Assembly (NCBI RefSeq): GCF_000002875.2
Contig: NC_009412.2
Location: 943,001 to 1,007,000 of the forward strand
Reading direction: 5' to 3'
Source of the DNA: Leishmania infantum JPCM5
Lineage: Eukaryota; Euglenozoa; Kinetoplastea; Trypanosomatida; Trypanosomatidae
Length of the DNA: 64,000 nt
Positions 52,701 to 62,366 of the stretch are shown here, one piece after another. How positions within the stretch are numbered: position 1 is the stretch's first letter; each line of letters opens with the position of its first letter. The notes beneath the pieces are model-generated. The model worked only from the letters and a program-made list of their open reading frames with translations. It searched no databases and was not told the DNA's origin. Both the position numbers and the translations under genes were made by a program.

Positions 52701-53031
52701 GGTGCTCACCATACCGCTACAGCTCGGCTACGCCTTCACGGTGCACAAGGTGCAAGGGCTGACGCTGCAGGGCACAGTGGTGCTGGACTGCGAGAAGTTC
52801 TTTGACTGCGCGCACCTGATCTATGTTGCGTGCTCGAGGGTGCGGAAACTCGATCAGCTTGTCGTCTATCGTGTCCAGCCGAACATGATCATCGTGCGCC
52901 GCAGCGCACTGGAGTTCTCCGACCAGCTGCAGGACGCGCGCAACTCGAAAGTCTTGATCTCCCCGCCTCCGGCTGCACGCTCCTCCTGGAGTAGGCATAC
53001 AGAACAACGCGTCTTTGCTGTTTCCGCCTAG
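49732..53031 (+). CDS. PIF1-family DNA helicase
   Basis: Superfamily 1B 5'-3' DNA helicase of 1,099 residues. All main motifs are visible: Walker A GSAGTGKT (466-473), Ia TTGVAAVQLGGCTFHHAF, II VIIDEVSLLDACMLD (D538-E539), III LIVCGDFLQL, and near the C-terminus GYAFTVHKVQGLTLQGTVVL and IYVACSRVRKLDQLVVY. Trypanosomatids carry an unusually large PIF1 set shared between kinetoplast DNA and nucleus; I cannot place this one in a numbered clade. The Arg-rich start MHPRRRLLRLRACGAG could be a mitochondrial presequence. The N-terminal ~220 residues are Ala/Ser/Gly-rich; an ordered block around EIYSGLFRESFVNPFNGRLV (about 247) precedes the helicase core. Ser/Asp-rich insertions lie between motifs III and V (about 775-830). 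The exact start is uncertain because upstream sequence stays open in two frames. Confidence 0.87.
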   Translation: MHPRRRLLRLRACGAGVAQHHATNPAVQGLRARLLVSWSGSTRGTDCCRPHALTSAVRFLSLRLSEGEDEQQQFTVSFHVGAGRSSGAVGSFVDEALRGGTAAPAPHFFKEEDTVTADNRRGATASAKSQTAGNAASGASGSGGDGNSESCRLKLSDASVAVMEANAGAAGTREAPSAGAPCFPVPLPRVQLPMEFAPLQKEPTFRASLCAQHGTCGGFHATPAAAAAPSTSAGSDAVSPSITPTTATHEIYSGLFRESFVNPFNGRLVRTTSSAAKMLFGVGFYRGVSNPLQIEWSPAEYMVALQKIMSTQQRNAARRRERQAQQALRGAKAAAAAERGSSASATKKARADGSRARSSAKCRVSEAAPMPAAEAVAQARSQLLRPFLRRGPDHWTASVAKLLERHDAFTYVNKELGQLYARLRGAYMPPKLDTPADPCTMGMTLTPDQHHVVKLALRGFNLFIGGSAGTGKTVLLKCIYRELCQMGLRVAMTATTGVAAVQLGGCTFHHAFNAPLLDTAPHRWDANALRAVDAVIIDEVSLLDACMLDAFDMEARLARMHHRPFGGLQLIVCGDFLQLSREDTLPAYESAAFKHLVALRLVTPMRHAADDPLMKLLEDLRRGRFDAERFAALDRPIPPNTTHITYLFPRRREAQQLNDLKLGELMTQEMIFTPQRGPLQLCGSFTHSALVELNRDANGMRAAMPNRERLLEMIHEEAQRLRAGLHRKDGGGREPVPSVADHELVLMPVRAEGALETRFILRLRCRERELHKPKTRDGGDDDADSGDDGASTRSSSLAADGAPALMAGRTHSSTLAAVAAETLRKPVISLATKRTRRATAPFSATEWEGIATAVATRLGGRVVTMLEEEPSSMVPLSVTMTLADMTSSDVALSLTPLRLKLGCRVMVNRNLSRTVSNGSVGVVEAFAPPDVSLFPRRTDRAARVIFQRVCQQRLFAQLPVVRLLGGEVVQIPPISIVLGGTAQSYFYGHEVLTIPLQLGYAFTVHKVQGLTLQGTVVLDCEKFFDCAHLIYVACSRVRKLDQLVVYRVQPNMIIVRRSALEFSDQLQDARNSKVLISPPPAARSSWSRHTEQRVFAVSA

Positions 53032-54401
53032 AGGGGGCCGGAGCGGGTGCGCGTGCGCGTGCGTGAGCGTGTGCTATTCCCTCTCCCGGTCGCTGCTGCG
53101 AGGAGCGTCGCTCCCGTGGCGGCTTTTGAGGCGGTGGTCTGACAGAGAGCCCCGCACAGCTTACGCATCTGTTGTTGTTTTCCGTTATGTACCCGTTCTT
53201 GCCTGCTGGCTCTCTGTCGTGTGTGCTTGTTCAACGCAACGCCCGCACCGCACAGCGACACGCAGGCACGGCTCATGGCGCCGCTGCTTCTACAACTGCT
53301 ACGTCGACTACCAGACACATACACACAGAAGTAAAAACCAGCCAAGTAAGTGGCACGGCTGCGCGCCCCTCCCCACTCCCCAAAGAGCGGACCAGCAAGA
53401 TCGGCACCCATCTTCAGGACGCATTCACAGTCGCACGCGAAGCCCACAGCGAGGAAAGAGCGGGATGGAGAGGCGATGAACCAGCTGCGTGCATGCACAC
53501 GCCTGAGTGCAGCGCGCACAACTCGTGTGTACCCTGGCGGTGCGCGATATAACATCGCTTGTCTCACACCGGACCCCCACACACGCGCATACGCAGAGAG
53601 AAAGATGAAGGCGTAGGTACGTGCGGCCCCCTCTCTCCGGTGCCGTCTTTGTTTTTGCTACGGTCGATGCTCGCGCTGGAAGACGACGACTTGGATGGTG
53701 GTGGTGGAGTGGTAGGGAGCTAAACGAAAGACGTGTGCTCGATCTGCAAGGGCCCCTTGCTCGCTCGTTCTCCTGTGTGTGCACGCCGGTGCCTCCCATC
53801 GCTTCTCCCCTGGCCACCGGCCAGCGCTCGTCTTCTGCTGTTACACACATGAAAACATGCTTCTCAAGGAGGGAATACGTACTCGACCCCGCCGGCATCA
53901 CCCTGCTCGCCGGCACACCCCCTTTGGCTTTCGTTCTCTCATCCATGCGCACCGCGTCTTGCCGCCTCGCTCCACTGCTTGCGTGCCCTTCACGGCGCTT
54001 TCCCTGGACGCGCACAGGGGCTGACCGAGCTGCACCCCTTTTCGTCGTTGCACATGAAGATTTCACTTGAGATCAGGGCTTCGTTCTCCCTTTCCACTGT
54101 GTCTCCTTGCCCTCGTGCCCCATCCTACACCCCTGACACGCACTGTACACACCGGGGCGCGAGCGTGCGTCGGCAGGGGCCCGCCCACCTGTGTATGCTT
54201 TGGGGGCAGATGCATTACACACACACACACACACAAACACAGACGCCCATACACACATGCGCGCGTACACAGTTACATGATCTTAGATATCGGACTAGAA
54301 TCTCACAGCCGCCGTTGCCGGGACTAATACTACGGCTAGAGGTGGTGCTCACGAACACAGACTCAAGCAAGCTCCGCTTGCACGCTTGCCGTCTTCAAGT
54401 C
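53032..54401. other. Intergenic region PIF1 helicase to HEAT-like gene
   Basis: Spacer with alternating GC/GT and a (CA)n at about 54217-54234. The reading frame of the downstream gene is open for 141 codons upstream of the chosen ATG, including a THTHTQTQT run read from the CA repeat; that extension is rejected. Confidence 0.5.
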
Positions 54402-57400
54402 ATGTCGACAGCCGGTCTCTCACGTGCGTACGCGGTGCTGCGCCAACTCGATGTCCTGCGTGCCGAGAGCATCACCAATCCGCTGCCCATGTCCGGCGAC
54501 CGCCGCGCCCGTGTGCGAAGCGAAGAGCGAGGCGGAAGTGAGGTGGGGCGGTCGCTGTTTCGATCGCGAGAGGAGTCGGCCGTGCGCGGCGTACGTCTGC
54601 AGGGATACCGAACACCACCACCACCCACAGACAGGAGAGGGCGGCGTAGCGGTCGCGGAGGCGTTATCTGGGAGAATTCGATAGACGTAGGTGCGACACA
54701 GGTGTCGCCCTCCCGCCTTGCCGGGGCGACTGACCACCGTGGCTACTCCTCAAAGCACCCGCACACCTACGCACCCGTGCGCTCACACCTCATCCCTGCA
54801 TCCCCCACTCACGACGAGCCCCAGGCGGAGGCATCGCGGCCGGCAGCCGCTGAGAGAGATCGCCACGCCGCAGCTGCCACCACCAGTGCTGGCTTTCAGT
54901 CTCACCGCTCTCCACTCTCTGGCGAGTACGCGCTGGACGACCGCTACGACCACCATGCGGCGCCGCCGCCGCCGCCGAGTCACGGCAGCGGTGCCTCTCC
55001 GTTGCTTTTCTCGTCATCGAACTCCCCTCTCTCACATCACCGGTACAACAGGCGAGTCGCAAGAGAAGAACGACCACTGCGCCGCTCGTCGTCGGCGCGC
55101 GTGGCAGTGCCGTCGCCCGTTGTGCTGCCCTCCTCTTTCACGAGCGAGGCAGCGCACATGGCTGCTGCCCAGACGTCTTCGCTGCTGGAGGTGTACTTTG
55201 ACAAGGACGACATGCACGCAGTTCTAGACAGCGTGGCCGCTGCCACTGCTGCTGCTAAGTCTCCAGCGCAGCCTGGTACAGAGGCTGCTGGTGAGGCGGA
55301 CACTGCGTGTTGCAAACACACGCGCACGGCTCGTGGCACTCATCGCGGCCATGGAGCGGCAGCGGATTTCGCACATAGTCTCGGCGCTTCCGTCGATGCT
55401 TCAGCGACGACTGGGGCTGCCGTCACGCCGTCGTCACTCAGCAACTCTTCCCTGATGGCGATGCCAGGCGGAGATGCGCAGTCTGCAAGCGACACCTCCC
55501 TTGTCGCCGCAGCCGATGACGGGCGACACCCACTTTGGCAGCTATCCATGTCAAGGAACGACGTGGGCGACAAGCAACACCGCTGCCGCTCAGCAGCCGT
55601 TGCTTCTGCGGCGTCCCTGTCCACGCGCGTGAAGGATGTCTCCATCACCCCCAGCGTGGAGCGTCTCCTGGCCGCGCTACACCAAAGATCGCGGTCCGTT
55701 GGGCAGCAGCATCAGCAGCTGCAGCGAGAAGCAGCAGCCTCTGTAACTGCGGCGTTTCAGCGTCCTCTATCCTCCCCTCCGCCGCCCGGCGACTTGTCGT
55801 CCTTCTACACCGCTGCCGGCTGCAGTGTGCGCGCGGAGGGTGGAGGTAACGCGTACGCGGCAGAGGCACCGCAACACCAACAGGAAGAGGCGTGCATCTC
55901 TTTGAGCAGACACTGCCGCTTGCCACCGCACGGGATATCGTCCCCGTGTGGTGCAGTCGACGCCGAACCATCCTCGCTTCCAGCTCTCGCGGATCGCATG
56001 AGCGAGGGAGTCGGAGATGATGGGAGCGGTGGCGCTGGCGAGAGTGAGGCCGGCAGCCCTTTGGGCCTCCATGGCCTCTCCGAAGGCAGGGCTGAAGAGG
56101 GGCGCATTGACCAAGACGCGCACCAAAGAGAAGACAAGTCGCTCCCCCTGCGTGCCCTCCTCGGTGCCGCCGGGGAGAGGCCAGTGCAGAGGGCCGCTGT
56201 CGACGACGGCCATCAGCGCCGTGGCACACACAGGCCGTCGCAGAACGACTCGAGAGGGCAGGGCGTCGCATGCGGTGAACGTCGTCGCGTAATGCCGCTG
56301 CTCCCTGCCGCGTACACGAAGGCGGTGCCCTTTCTCGACTACCTGGCGCGCGTCAACGCCGCCAGCTCACACCAGCTGCTCAAGGAGTTGGCTGCCATGG
56401 GCGACGCTTGGGCCACCACCACACAGGCAGAGGACGCCGCCAGGGCTGGAGGTGAGCATCCTGAGGTCACCGAGCCGGTTGTGGTCGACTGCCTTGCCAT
56501 GGACCTGCTCCTCAACAAACCTGACGCACTTGAGTACATTGTAGTGCCTTGGCTGCGCACGCGTCTGGAGTCGATGATGGCGACCCATTCGGCAGACAGG
56601 ATGAACTCCAGTGCCCGAAAGCATCGCGGCCGAGGCAAGGCCGTCGCTGCCAACCCACTTCGCCGCACGGGGGAGTCGGAGGCGGAAGGCGTCGACGAGG
56701 GGGATGCTGCGGCGAACAACAGCGTGCTGTGCGCCGTCATCGGCCTCGGCCCCGTCGCTTTCACGCTCCTCCCCACCCTCCTACAGCTACTTATCTGGCT
56801 GCCTCCGCCGTCGCCAACGTCAATGTGCGATGTGCGCCTTGTTGGGCTGGCAATACGCACCGCGGGCGGCGCAGATGGACTAGAGGCTGTGATTCGCATA
56901 GTGCAACAGCAGGCAGAGGGACCGCACGTTCTGGCTGCAGCGGCGTACGCACTCGGCACCTACAGCTTCGAGCTCGTCGGCCACACGAGCGTCTTGTGCG
57001 TGCCAGCTGGCGCGATGCGTCGGCCTGATGCGAAGGGAGGCGCAGACTCGCTTTTCCAGCTTGCGCCGGATGACCTTTCCGCCTCTCCCGCGGACTCGCT
57101 CTCGGCGTCGCCGATGATGGAGGAGCTGCGGCCGCTCTTTGGCCGCGACCCTCTATTGTTTTCTCCCACTGCGACGACAGCAGCGCCGACGGGGCGGCAT
57201 CTCCTCTACCTCCAGTCACCACCACCATACCGGCCCACTCACGTGATGGTAGACGCGGAGCTCGCACGATGCGAGTTACTGGCATACCTCCGCTCCGACC
57301 AGTTTCGCGTGACGCACGCGCATCCGTACGTTATGGCGTTACTGAATGATGCTCTGAGCGCACGGTTGCTGAGCGCCGTCGTGACGCCGGCCGCGCAGAG

Positions 57401-59072
57401 TCTGTACTCGCCCACCATATCGCGGCTGCGCCGCGACCTGCACCGGGTACTGGCTGAAGGTGCCGCCGGCACCGCCCCACACCAACGAGGCAATGACGAC
57501 GGCAGTGACGTCGATGAAAAGGGGGCAGCTGCGCACGCGCTGCTGCGGCTTCCGCTTCTCCCGTACTCCCTTGATCGTTTCTTTGCAGAGGAAAAGGATA
57601 TGCTTTTCGCACTGGAGTCGGCGCTTGTGCACGCCCTCTTGGCGCCCTCCGCGACGCCGCTGGTGCAGGAGCAGGCACTCATGTCGCTGAGCACGCTGCC
57701 TCCGGTGGCCCGCGTGCACGTGGTGCAGCCCGTGACGGACTTCTTTATAAGGTCGGCACGCACGCTGCAGCTACGACAGGCGACCACGATGCGACGCTCT
57801 GTCGCCCAGGCTGGCCGCACTGACCCTCCGGCAACCGGCCGTGGCCCGCGCAATGGAGCCAGAGAGGCTGATGCCGACGACAATGTCACCGTCGCAGCGG
57901 CCATCGCTGCTGGCACTGTATGCGTGAACCCCCTCGCCCCGAGCTCGTGCGTAGACAGCTGCGTTGCGTCCCTTGTTCCCGTCTTCCAGGAGCTGCTTTA
58001 CTCGCCGCTATGGCGGGTGCGGCACGCGGCGTGTGTGGGGCTCGCGTGCGTTGGCCCGTTGACGGCAGACCCATCCTCTATCGTGGACTTCCTGCTCACT
58101 TGCCTTGTGCTCCACGCCCCTTTGGTGACGGAGGAGAGCGGCTCAAGCCAGGCGCCGTCTGCCGCCGCCACACGGTCACCAGAGCTGCCGTTGCAGTCTG
58201 CCACTGTCGTGTGGTGTCTTGCGCAGCAGCGGCAGGGCGGTGCGCGGGCACTGTTGCAGCTGCTGCAGGACCCCCAGCAGCCTTCGCAAGTGCACCATTG
58301 GTGCGCCTTCCAGCTCGCCGAGGTGGACGTGCGCGAGGCATGCGCTAAGCTAAACAGGGGCAAGTTCCCTGAAGCCGACGCGCTGCTGGATGAGATGGTG
58401 CAGGTGCTGAGCAGGCTCATCGTGACGCAGGGTGCCTTGGAAGAGGACACCGTACTGCTGTGTGTGCGCGCGTTGGCGGAGGTGGTGTACCGACACTACG
58501 TAAATGCGAGAACGCCGGCCAGCACTGCTGCTGCGATGGACGCTGTCCTTTCCCTCGACACGGCTCTGCCGGCGCAGGAGGCTGCCACCTGCTGCCAGGA
58601 GGAGGAGCCTAATGCCTGCTACATTGTCCTCACTTCGGTGCTGGAGTCGGCGTTGCTGCCCACCAACGTCCTCAAGGCGCTGTGCCTGTACCTCTGCCGG
58701 TACGGCGGTGGCCACGGGGAGCTGTACGCATGCAAGGCGCTGCTCCAGAGCAGCTCCGTCGCCGTTCGTACCGCCGCCGCATTTGGGCTGCGGGCCTGCG
58801 GCGCTAAGGTCCTGCGTAGCGTTGTGCTGGGCATGAACGACGATAGCTTCGACGTGCGGCGGGAGTCCTTCGAGACACTGACTGCCATCGGTGCAGCTGC
58901 GGCGCTGGAGGTGCTGCATCAGCGACCGGCAGAGCACCGATATCAAGTGCAAGCCGCACTACGCGATTGCTTGCTGCAGGACGCTAGCCGCCCCGTGCCA
59001 CGCAAGGCCGCCGAGACTCTGTATTGTGCACTTGTGAGCGAGGAGCCGCTCGCGGCGCAGGAGCTGTCGTAG
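54402..59072 (+). CDS. Large HEAT/ARM-like repeat protein, function unknown
   Basis: 1,556-residue protein. The first ~620 residues are Ser/Ala/His/Pro-rich with little predicted order, apart from short patches such as SSLLEVYFDKDDMHAVLDS (about 262-280). From about 635 (YTKAVPFLDYLARVN) to the end the sequence reads as alpha-helical repeats. HEAT-like units are clear near the C-terminus: PLWRVRHAACVGLACVGPL (about 1200), SVAVRTAAAFGLRACGAKVL (about 1453) and DDSFDVRRESFETLTAIGAA. Such solenoids are protein-protein scaffolds in ciliary, transport or regulatory complexes; no specific partner is evident. The ATG at MSTAGLSRAYAVLRQLDVLR was chosen because upstream codons translate CA repeats. 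No signal or membrane helix is seen. Confidence 0.75.
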   Translation: MSTAGLSRAYAVLRQLDVLRAESITNPLPMSGDRRARVRSEERGGSEVGRSLFRSREESAVRGVRLQGYRTPPPPTDRRGRRSGRGGVIWENSIDVGATQVSPSRLAGATDHRGYSSKHPHTYAPVRSHLIPASPTHDEPQAEASRPAAAERDRHAAAATTSAGFQSHRSPLSGEYALDDRYDHHAAPPPPPSHGSGASPLLFSSSNSPLSHHRYNRRVAREERPLRRSSSARVAVPSPVVLPSSFTSEAAHMAAAQTSSLLEVYFDKDDMHAVLDSVAAATAAAKSPAQPGTEAAGEADTACCKHTRTARGTHRGHGAAADFAHSLGASVDASATTGAAVTPSSLSNSSLMAMPGGDAQSASDTSLVAAADDGRHPLWQLSMSRNDVGDKQHRCRSAAVASAASLSTRVKDVSITPSVERLLAALHQRSRSVGQQHQQLQREAAASVTAAFQRPLSSPPPPGDLSSFYTAAGCSVRAEGGGNAYAAEAPQHQQEEACISLSRHCRLPPHGISSPCGAVDAEPSSLPALADRMSEGVGDDGSGGAGESEAGSPLGLHGLSEGRAEEGRIDQDAHQREDKSLPLRALLGAAGERPVQRAAVDDGHQRRGTHRPSQNDSRGQGVACGERRRVMPLLPAAYTKAVPFLDYLARVNAASSHQLLKELAAMGDAWATTTQAEDAARAGGEHPEVTEPVVVDCLAMDLLLNKPDALEYIVVPWLRTRLESMMATHSADRMNSSARKHRGRGKAVAANPLRRTGESEAEGVDEGDAAANNSVLCAVIGLGPVAFTLLPTLLQLLIWLPPPSPTSMCDVRLVGLAIRTAGGADGLEAVIRIVQQQAEGPHVLAAAAYALGTYSFELVGHTSVLCVPAGAMRRPDAKGGADSLFQLAPDDLSASPADSLSASPMMEELRPLFGRDPLLFSPTATTAAPTGRHLLYLQSPPPYRPTHVMVDAELARCELLAYLRSDQFRVTHAHPYVMALLNDALSARLLSAVVTPAAQSLYSPTISRLRRDLHRVLAEGAAGTAPHQRGNDDGSDVDEKGAAAHALLRLPLLPYSLDRFFAEEKDMLFALESALVHALLAPSATPLVQEQALMSLSTLPPVARVHVVQPVTDFFIRSARTLQLRQATTMRRSVAQAGRTDPPATGRGPRNGAREADADDNVTVAAAIAAGTVCVNPLAPSSCVDSCVASLVPVFQELLYSPLWRVRHAACVGLACVGPLTADPSSIVDFLLTCLVLHAPLVTEESGSSQAPSAAATRSPELPLQSATVVWCLAQQRQGGARALLQLLQDPQQPSQVHHWCAFQLAEVDVREACAKLNRGKFPEADALLDEMVQVLSRLIVTQGALEEDTVLLCVRALAEVVYRHYVNARTPASTAAAMDAVLSLDTALPAQEAATCCQEEEPNACYIVLTSVLESALLPTNVLKALCLYLCRYGGGHGELYACKALLQSSSVAVRTAAAFGLRACGAKVLRSVVLGMNDDSFDVRRESFETLTAIGAAAALEVLHQRPAEHRYQVQAALRDCLLQDASRPVPRKAAETLYCALVSEEPLAAQELS

Positions 59073-59714
59073 CCACAACATCTGCAGCGTAGAAATAATA
59101 CGGAGAGAGAGCCCTTTATGGGAGAATAGGCAGGGCCAGTGGTTGTGGTGGCCGGCGCGCGCGTATAGGTACGTCTATGGGTCGTGTGACGCGTGGTGAA
59201 TGGGCTTCAGCGTTCGCCTCGCCGCCCAGCAGCGAAAACGCAGCATCTGCTGGGCCGTCTCCCTTCTGCTTCCCTTGCGAAGCTCGCACACGCCTCAGCC
59301 CCTTCCCAAACCCTTTCCCTCCGCGCCTCTTCGCCCACCGCGCCCCGGAAATCCACCTCACGACCGCCTCTGTGCCTTTGCACGGCCCCCACTCGCTGAG
59401 CCTTCGGTTATGCTATATACACAAATGCGTTTATCTGTATGTGTAATGCGCGGCGCTCCCAGTCGTCTGCTACCCCGATCGCACCCTCCCCCCGACCTCC
59501 CCGATCGTCCTCTGCTCCAAGAATTTCCGGGCTCCTTGCTTTCTTCCGCATTGCTGTCTTGCGCTCCACTCCACATACGCACACGCCGATGCCCCTGCGC
59601 AGAGGAAACGTTGAGTGGACGTGTACATCGATATCCCGAACGCCTGTGTGCGCCTCTATCCCTGTTTTCTCTCTGGCCTTCTCGCTGTTCCTGCTCTTCT
59701 ACTCTTCTTGCCTA

Positions 59715-60340
59715 ACCCTGATGATGCCGGCTCATCTCCGTGTGTGAAATCCGAGTGCCCGCGCACGTCCCACACCCTCTACTCTCTCTCTCTGTGTTGT
59801 GGAGGAGGGGGCGGCGGAAGCCAGGCAGCCCCTCCCTCCTCCAGCCCTGCCGATTGCCGGACCCCACTTCTCGCTGTGGCAGGGCCGCGCGCATGAGACT
59901 TGGGGAGGTCAGTGCGATGCGTCGCTACTGATGCCGGCGGGTGAGGTCGTGGGTGGTGCTGCCTCGGAGCGACCTGCGACCGTGCACACGCTTGTGCCAC
60001 CCATGTGACTAGGCCGCGTGACTCGAACGCATCCCACACCCGACCCTCACACGGCCCACTGGTGCTGCGGGGAGCCTGCGCCACTCGTGGGGACGCACCA
60101 GGTGGCGGCCGACATGATGCGGCTGGCTGCGAGGCGACGCGCGAAGCGCAGGGGTGGGTGGAGCTGGAGGCAGGGGCCTTGCGCAGGTCACCGAGTCGGT
60201 GCATTGCCGTACCTCTTGTCAACGTCTGCCTCGCGCCGCGCGGATGGGAGGGGGACCTGTGCCCGGCCCGCGGGCGATCGAGTGTGGCGTTCAGCTCATG
60301 TTCCGTGGCATCGAATGAACACGTTGATGCGAAAACGATT
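59715..60340 (+). mobile_element. SIDER2-like retroposon, copy C (most complete)
   Basis: Starts with CCCTGATGATGCCGGCTC, the 5' hallmark of the ingi/SIDER group, and ends in an A-containing GCGAAAACGA stretch near 60330-60339. At about 620 bases it is close to typical SIDER2 size. It matches copy B without visible difference over the shared 375 bases and copy A with only scattered differences from the CTCTACTC block on. Position fits the 3'UTR of the HEAT-like gene, where SIDER2 could reduce mRNA stability (established for the family, inferred here). Confidence 0.75.
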
Positions 60341-60838
60341 TCTCCTTTATTCTGTGCGTGTGGGGGCATGCTGTTGTTTGATGTGTTCTTGAGGAATTTC
60401 CTTTACTTCTGCGTTTCTGTTTTGCTTTTTTCGGTCGCGATTTTCGACTTCAGCGCGCGTGCCTGTGCATGAGCTTGTGCTGTGCCTGTGCTTTCCCCAT
60501 TCCCCTCTCTTAAGAGGTGCTCCTTGTGCAGCACTCAACGCACACCCGCTCTCTTTTTCTCTGTATTTTTCTCGCGCGACCTCGCCGTGTGTATGCGCTT
60601 GGGGCTTGTGCGGGTGTCTGTAAGGGCTCCTCTGGTGTAGTCGCGTGGGTTGGTGCCTTCTCCTCCCTCATGATCCAAAGACTCTGAAGGGGGAGGTGGA
60701 GAGGGAGGCTCGTTGCCCCTGATGACAGACACGCAGGCCCGCGCCGGAGTGCTCAACCGCAATTCTTCTTCTTGACCTTCTCCCTCTCCCTCCGCGATGT
60801 TGTGCTTTCTCGTCTTTCTTGGACTTGTCTCCCCATTC

Positions 60839-62200
60839 TTTTCGATTGTGCGAGTCGACTTTGCCTTTGCTTTCATTTTTCTCTTGGTCTGTCTTTTTTT
60901 GCTCGGCCAATACGATGCAAGCGGTGTGAAGGTGCACGCATGCGCATGTTTTGGTGCCTTTGGGGTGCCTCTGGCGTTTTCGGCTCGATGCACGCGCGTA
61001 CACACACACACACACATGTATGTGTCGAGCAACTCAAGCCCTTGTATGTGCTGCTGCTGCTGCTCTCTTTTTTTTTCTCTGATGGATCCCCCCCCTTTCA
61101 CAGCCCCCTTCCCTTCTCCCTTTTTTGCCCTCTTTTCGAAATTTCTTCTTTTTTTTTGCCTCTGTCTTGCACCGGCCACGTCCCGTGGCGCCGACTCTCA
61201 CACACACACACGCATACATACATACAAATCTCCCTGAGTGCGCCTGTGTGTGCGTGTGTGTGTGTGTGCTGCTGCTGTTGTATGTCTGTGGTGGCGTATG
61301 CGTGACATGGCGATCAAAGATGCATCTCTCCGGGCCCCGTGTGCGCCCGCGCGTGTGAGGCGCGAAGGAGGCAACACGAATGGGAGTCCGTGCTTGCGAA
61401 GGCAGCCGCTTGAAGACACATCGCGTCGTCTCCCCCAGTCGCGTCGGGTCTCGGCGCTCGTCTCACGAGCGTCTTTATATGTGTGCGTGTGTGATCAGAC
61501 CACCACCCTTCTGTCTTCGCGCTGCGTGCCTCTTGACCGTTTCTCCTTTCTCTTCCCTCGCTCCACGCCCAGCCATCCTTCGCCGGTACGTGCGAGTTGG
61601 GGCGTGCGTATGTGTGCCAGCACTCCGACTCGCTGCCTTTATAAAAATGAATTTAGAATAGGCTTGCCTTCTCTCGCCCTCTCGCTCCGCACCCTCTCTC
61701 TCGTCCTCGCCTCCTCTTGCGTTTGCCTGGGCTCACCTGCGATCGCCACCTGATTCGAGTTGTGGACCGGCTCGCGCAGCAACACGGGTTACACGAACTC
61801 TGCTAGACACCACACCTCCCCCACTCGCACGCCCATACGAGCCGCGTTTGTAGCACCATAGCTGCAGCGATGGACGCACGTGCCAGCATGCGTGCGATAT
61901 TGGAGAGCGCGCGGCAGTCGATCCGCAATCGTGCCGCCAATCCCACCGGCAAGACTGTCCTGAAGAAGGGGCGGACTCTTGAGGATTCGGCGTCGTCCAG
62001 CCGCCACCCCCAACCCACGGTGCANNNGNNGNCNTCNTNNNCCGCCTTGGACGTTGCAGAGGGGCTTCACTTTCAGAAGGATACGGCTAGTGATGCGGAT
62101 GCGGCCACGGCGGAGGCGACTGCGCTGCATGCAAAGGAAAATCAAATGCGGTTCGTGCGGCACTACCATCGCCTGCTGCTCGCCTTCATCGAGGACAAGT
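60839..62200 (+). repeat. Duplicated tract, copy 2 (R3H gene 5' flank and first 110 codons)
   Basis: Partner of 45203-46564. Seventeen positions at 62025-62041 are partly masked with N, and the readable bases between the Ns agree with copy 1. The right boundary (62200/62201) is abrupt and falls inside codon 111. Confidence 0.9.
61870..62200 (+). pseudogene. Truncated duplicate of the R3H-domain gene (5' end only)
   Basis: Repeats the first 110 codons of the R3H gene, then leaves homology after AFIEDK. Read onward, the frame continues ~50 codons through unrelated CT-rich sequence to a stop at 62350-62352. The R3H motif itself (residues 125-129 of the full gene) is lost, so no functional product is expected. 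It keeps the upstream splice tract (61499-61572) of the intact gene. It may be a genuine partial duplication or an assembly error: unresolved bases interrupt codons 52-58. Confidence 0.75.
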
Positions 62201-62270
62201 TCTCTATCCCTCACCCACCGTCTCGCACTCTCGCAGTCACAGGTCCTCCGACTTGCGTGTGTGCGTGCGT

Positions 62271-62342
62271 CTCATTTTGTTTCCTTCCGTCGGGTCTCTT
62301 CTCTCTTTCTGCCTGCCGCTGCACCGCTTCCTGTGTTGTGAG
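62271..62342 (+). promoter_or_regulatory. Predicted spliced-leader acceptor for the MYND gene
   Basis: CT-rich tract just right of the duplication boundary with no AG until GTTGTGAG at 62342, giving a 24-base 5'UTR. Confidence 0.45.
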
Positions 62343-62366
62343 TGTGTTTTGAAGCGCCGAGTTATC

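Larger units (their letters stand above)
59073..62366. other. Intergenic region HEAT-like gene to MYND gene, containing SIDER copy C and the duplicated tract
   Basis: Order: about 640 bases of spacer, SIDER2 copy C, about 500 bases of unique spacer (60341-60838) absent from copy 1, the duplicated tract with the truncated R3H start, and then 166 bases of new sequence carrying the MYND gene's pyrimidine tract. No intact gene is seen. Confidence 0.65.
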
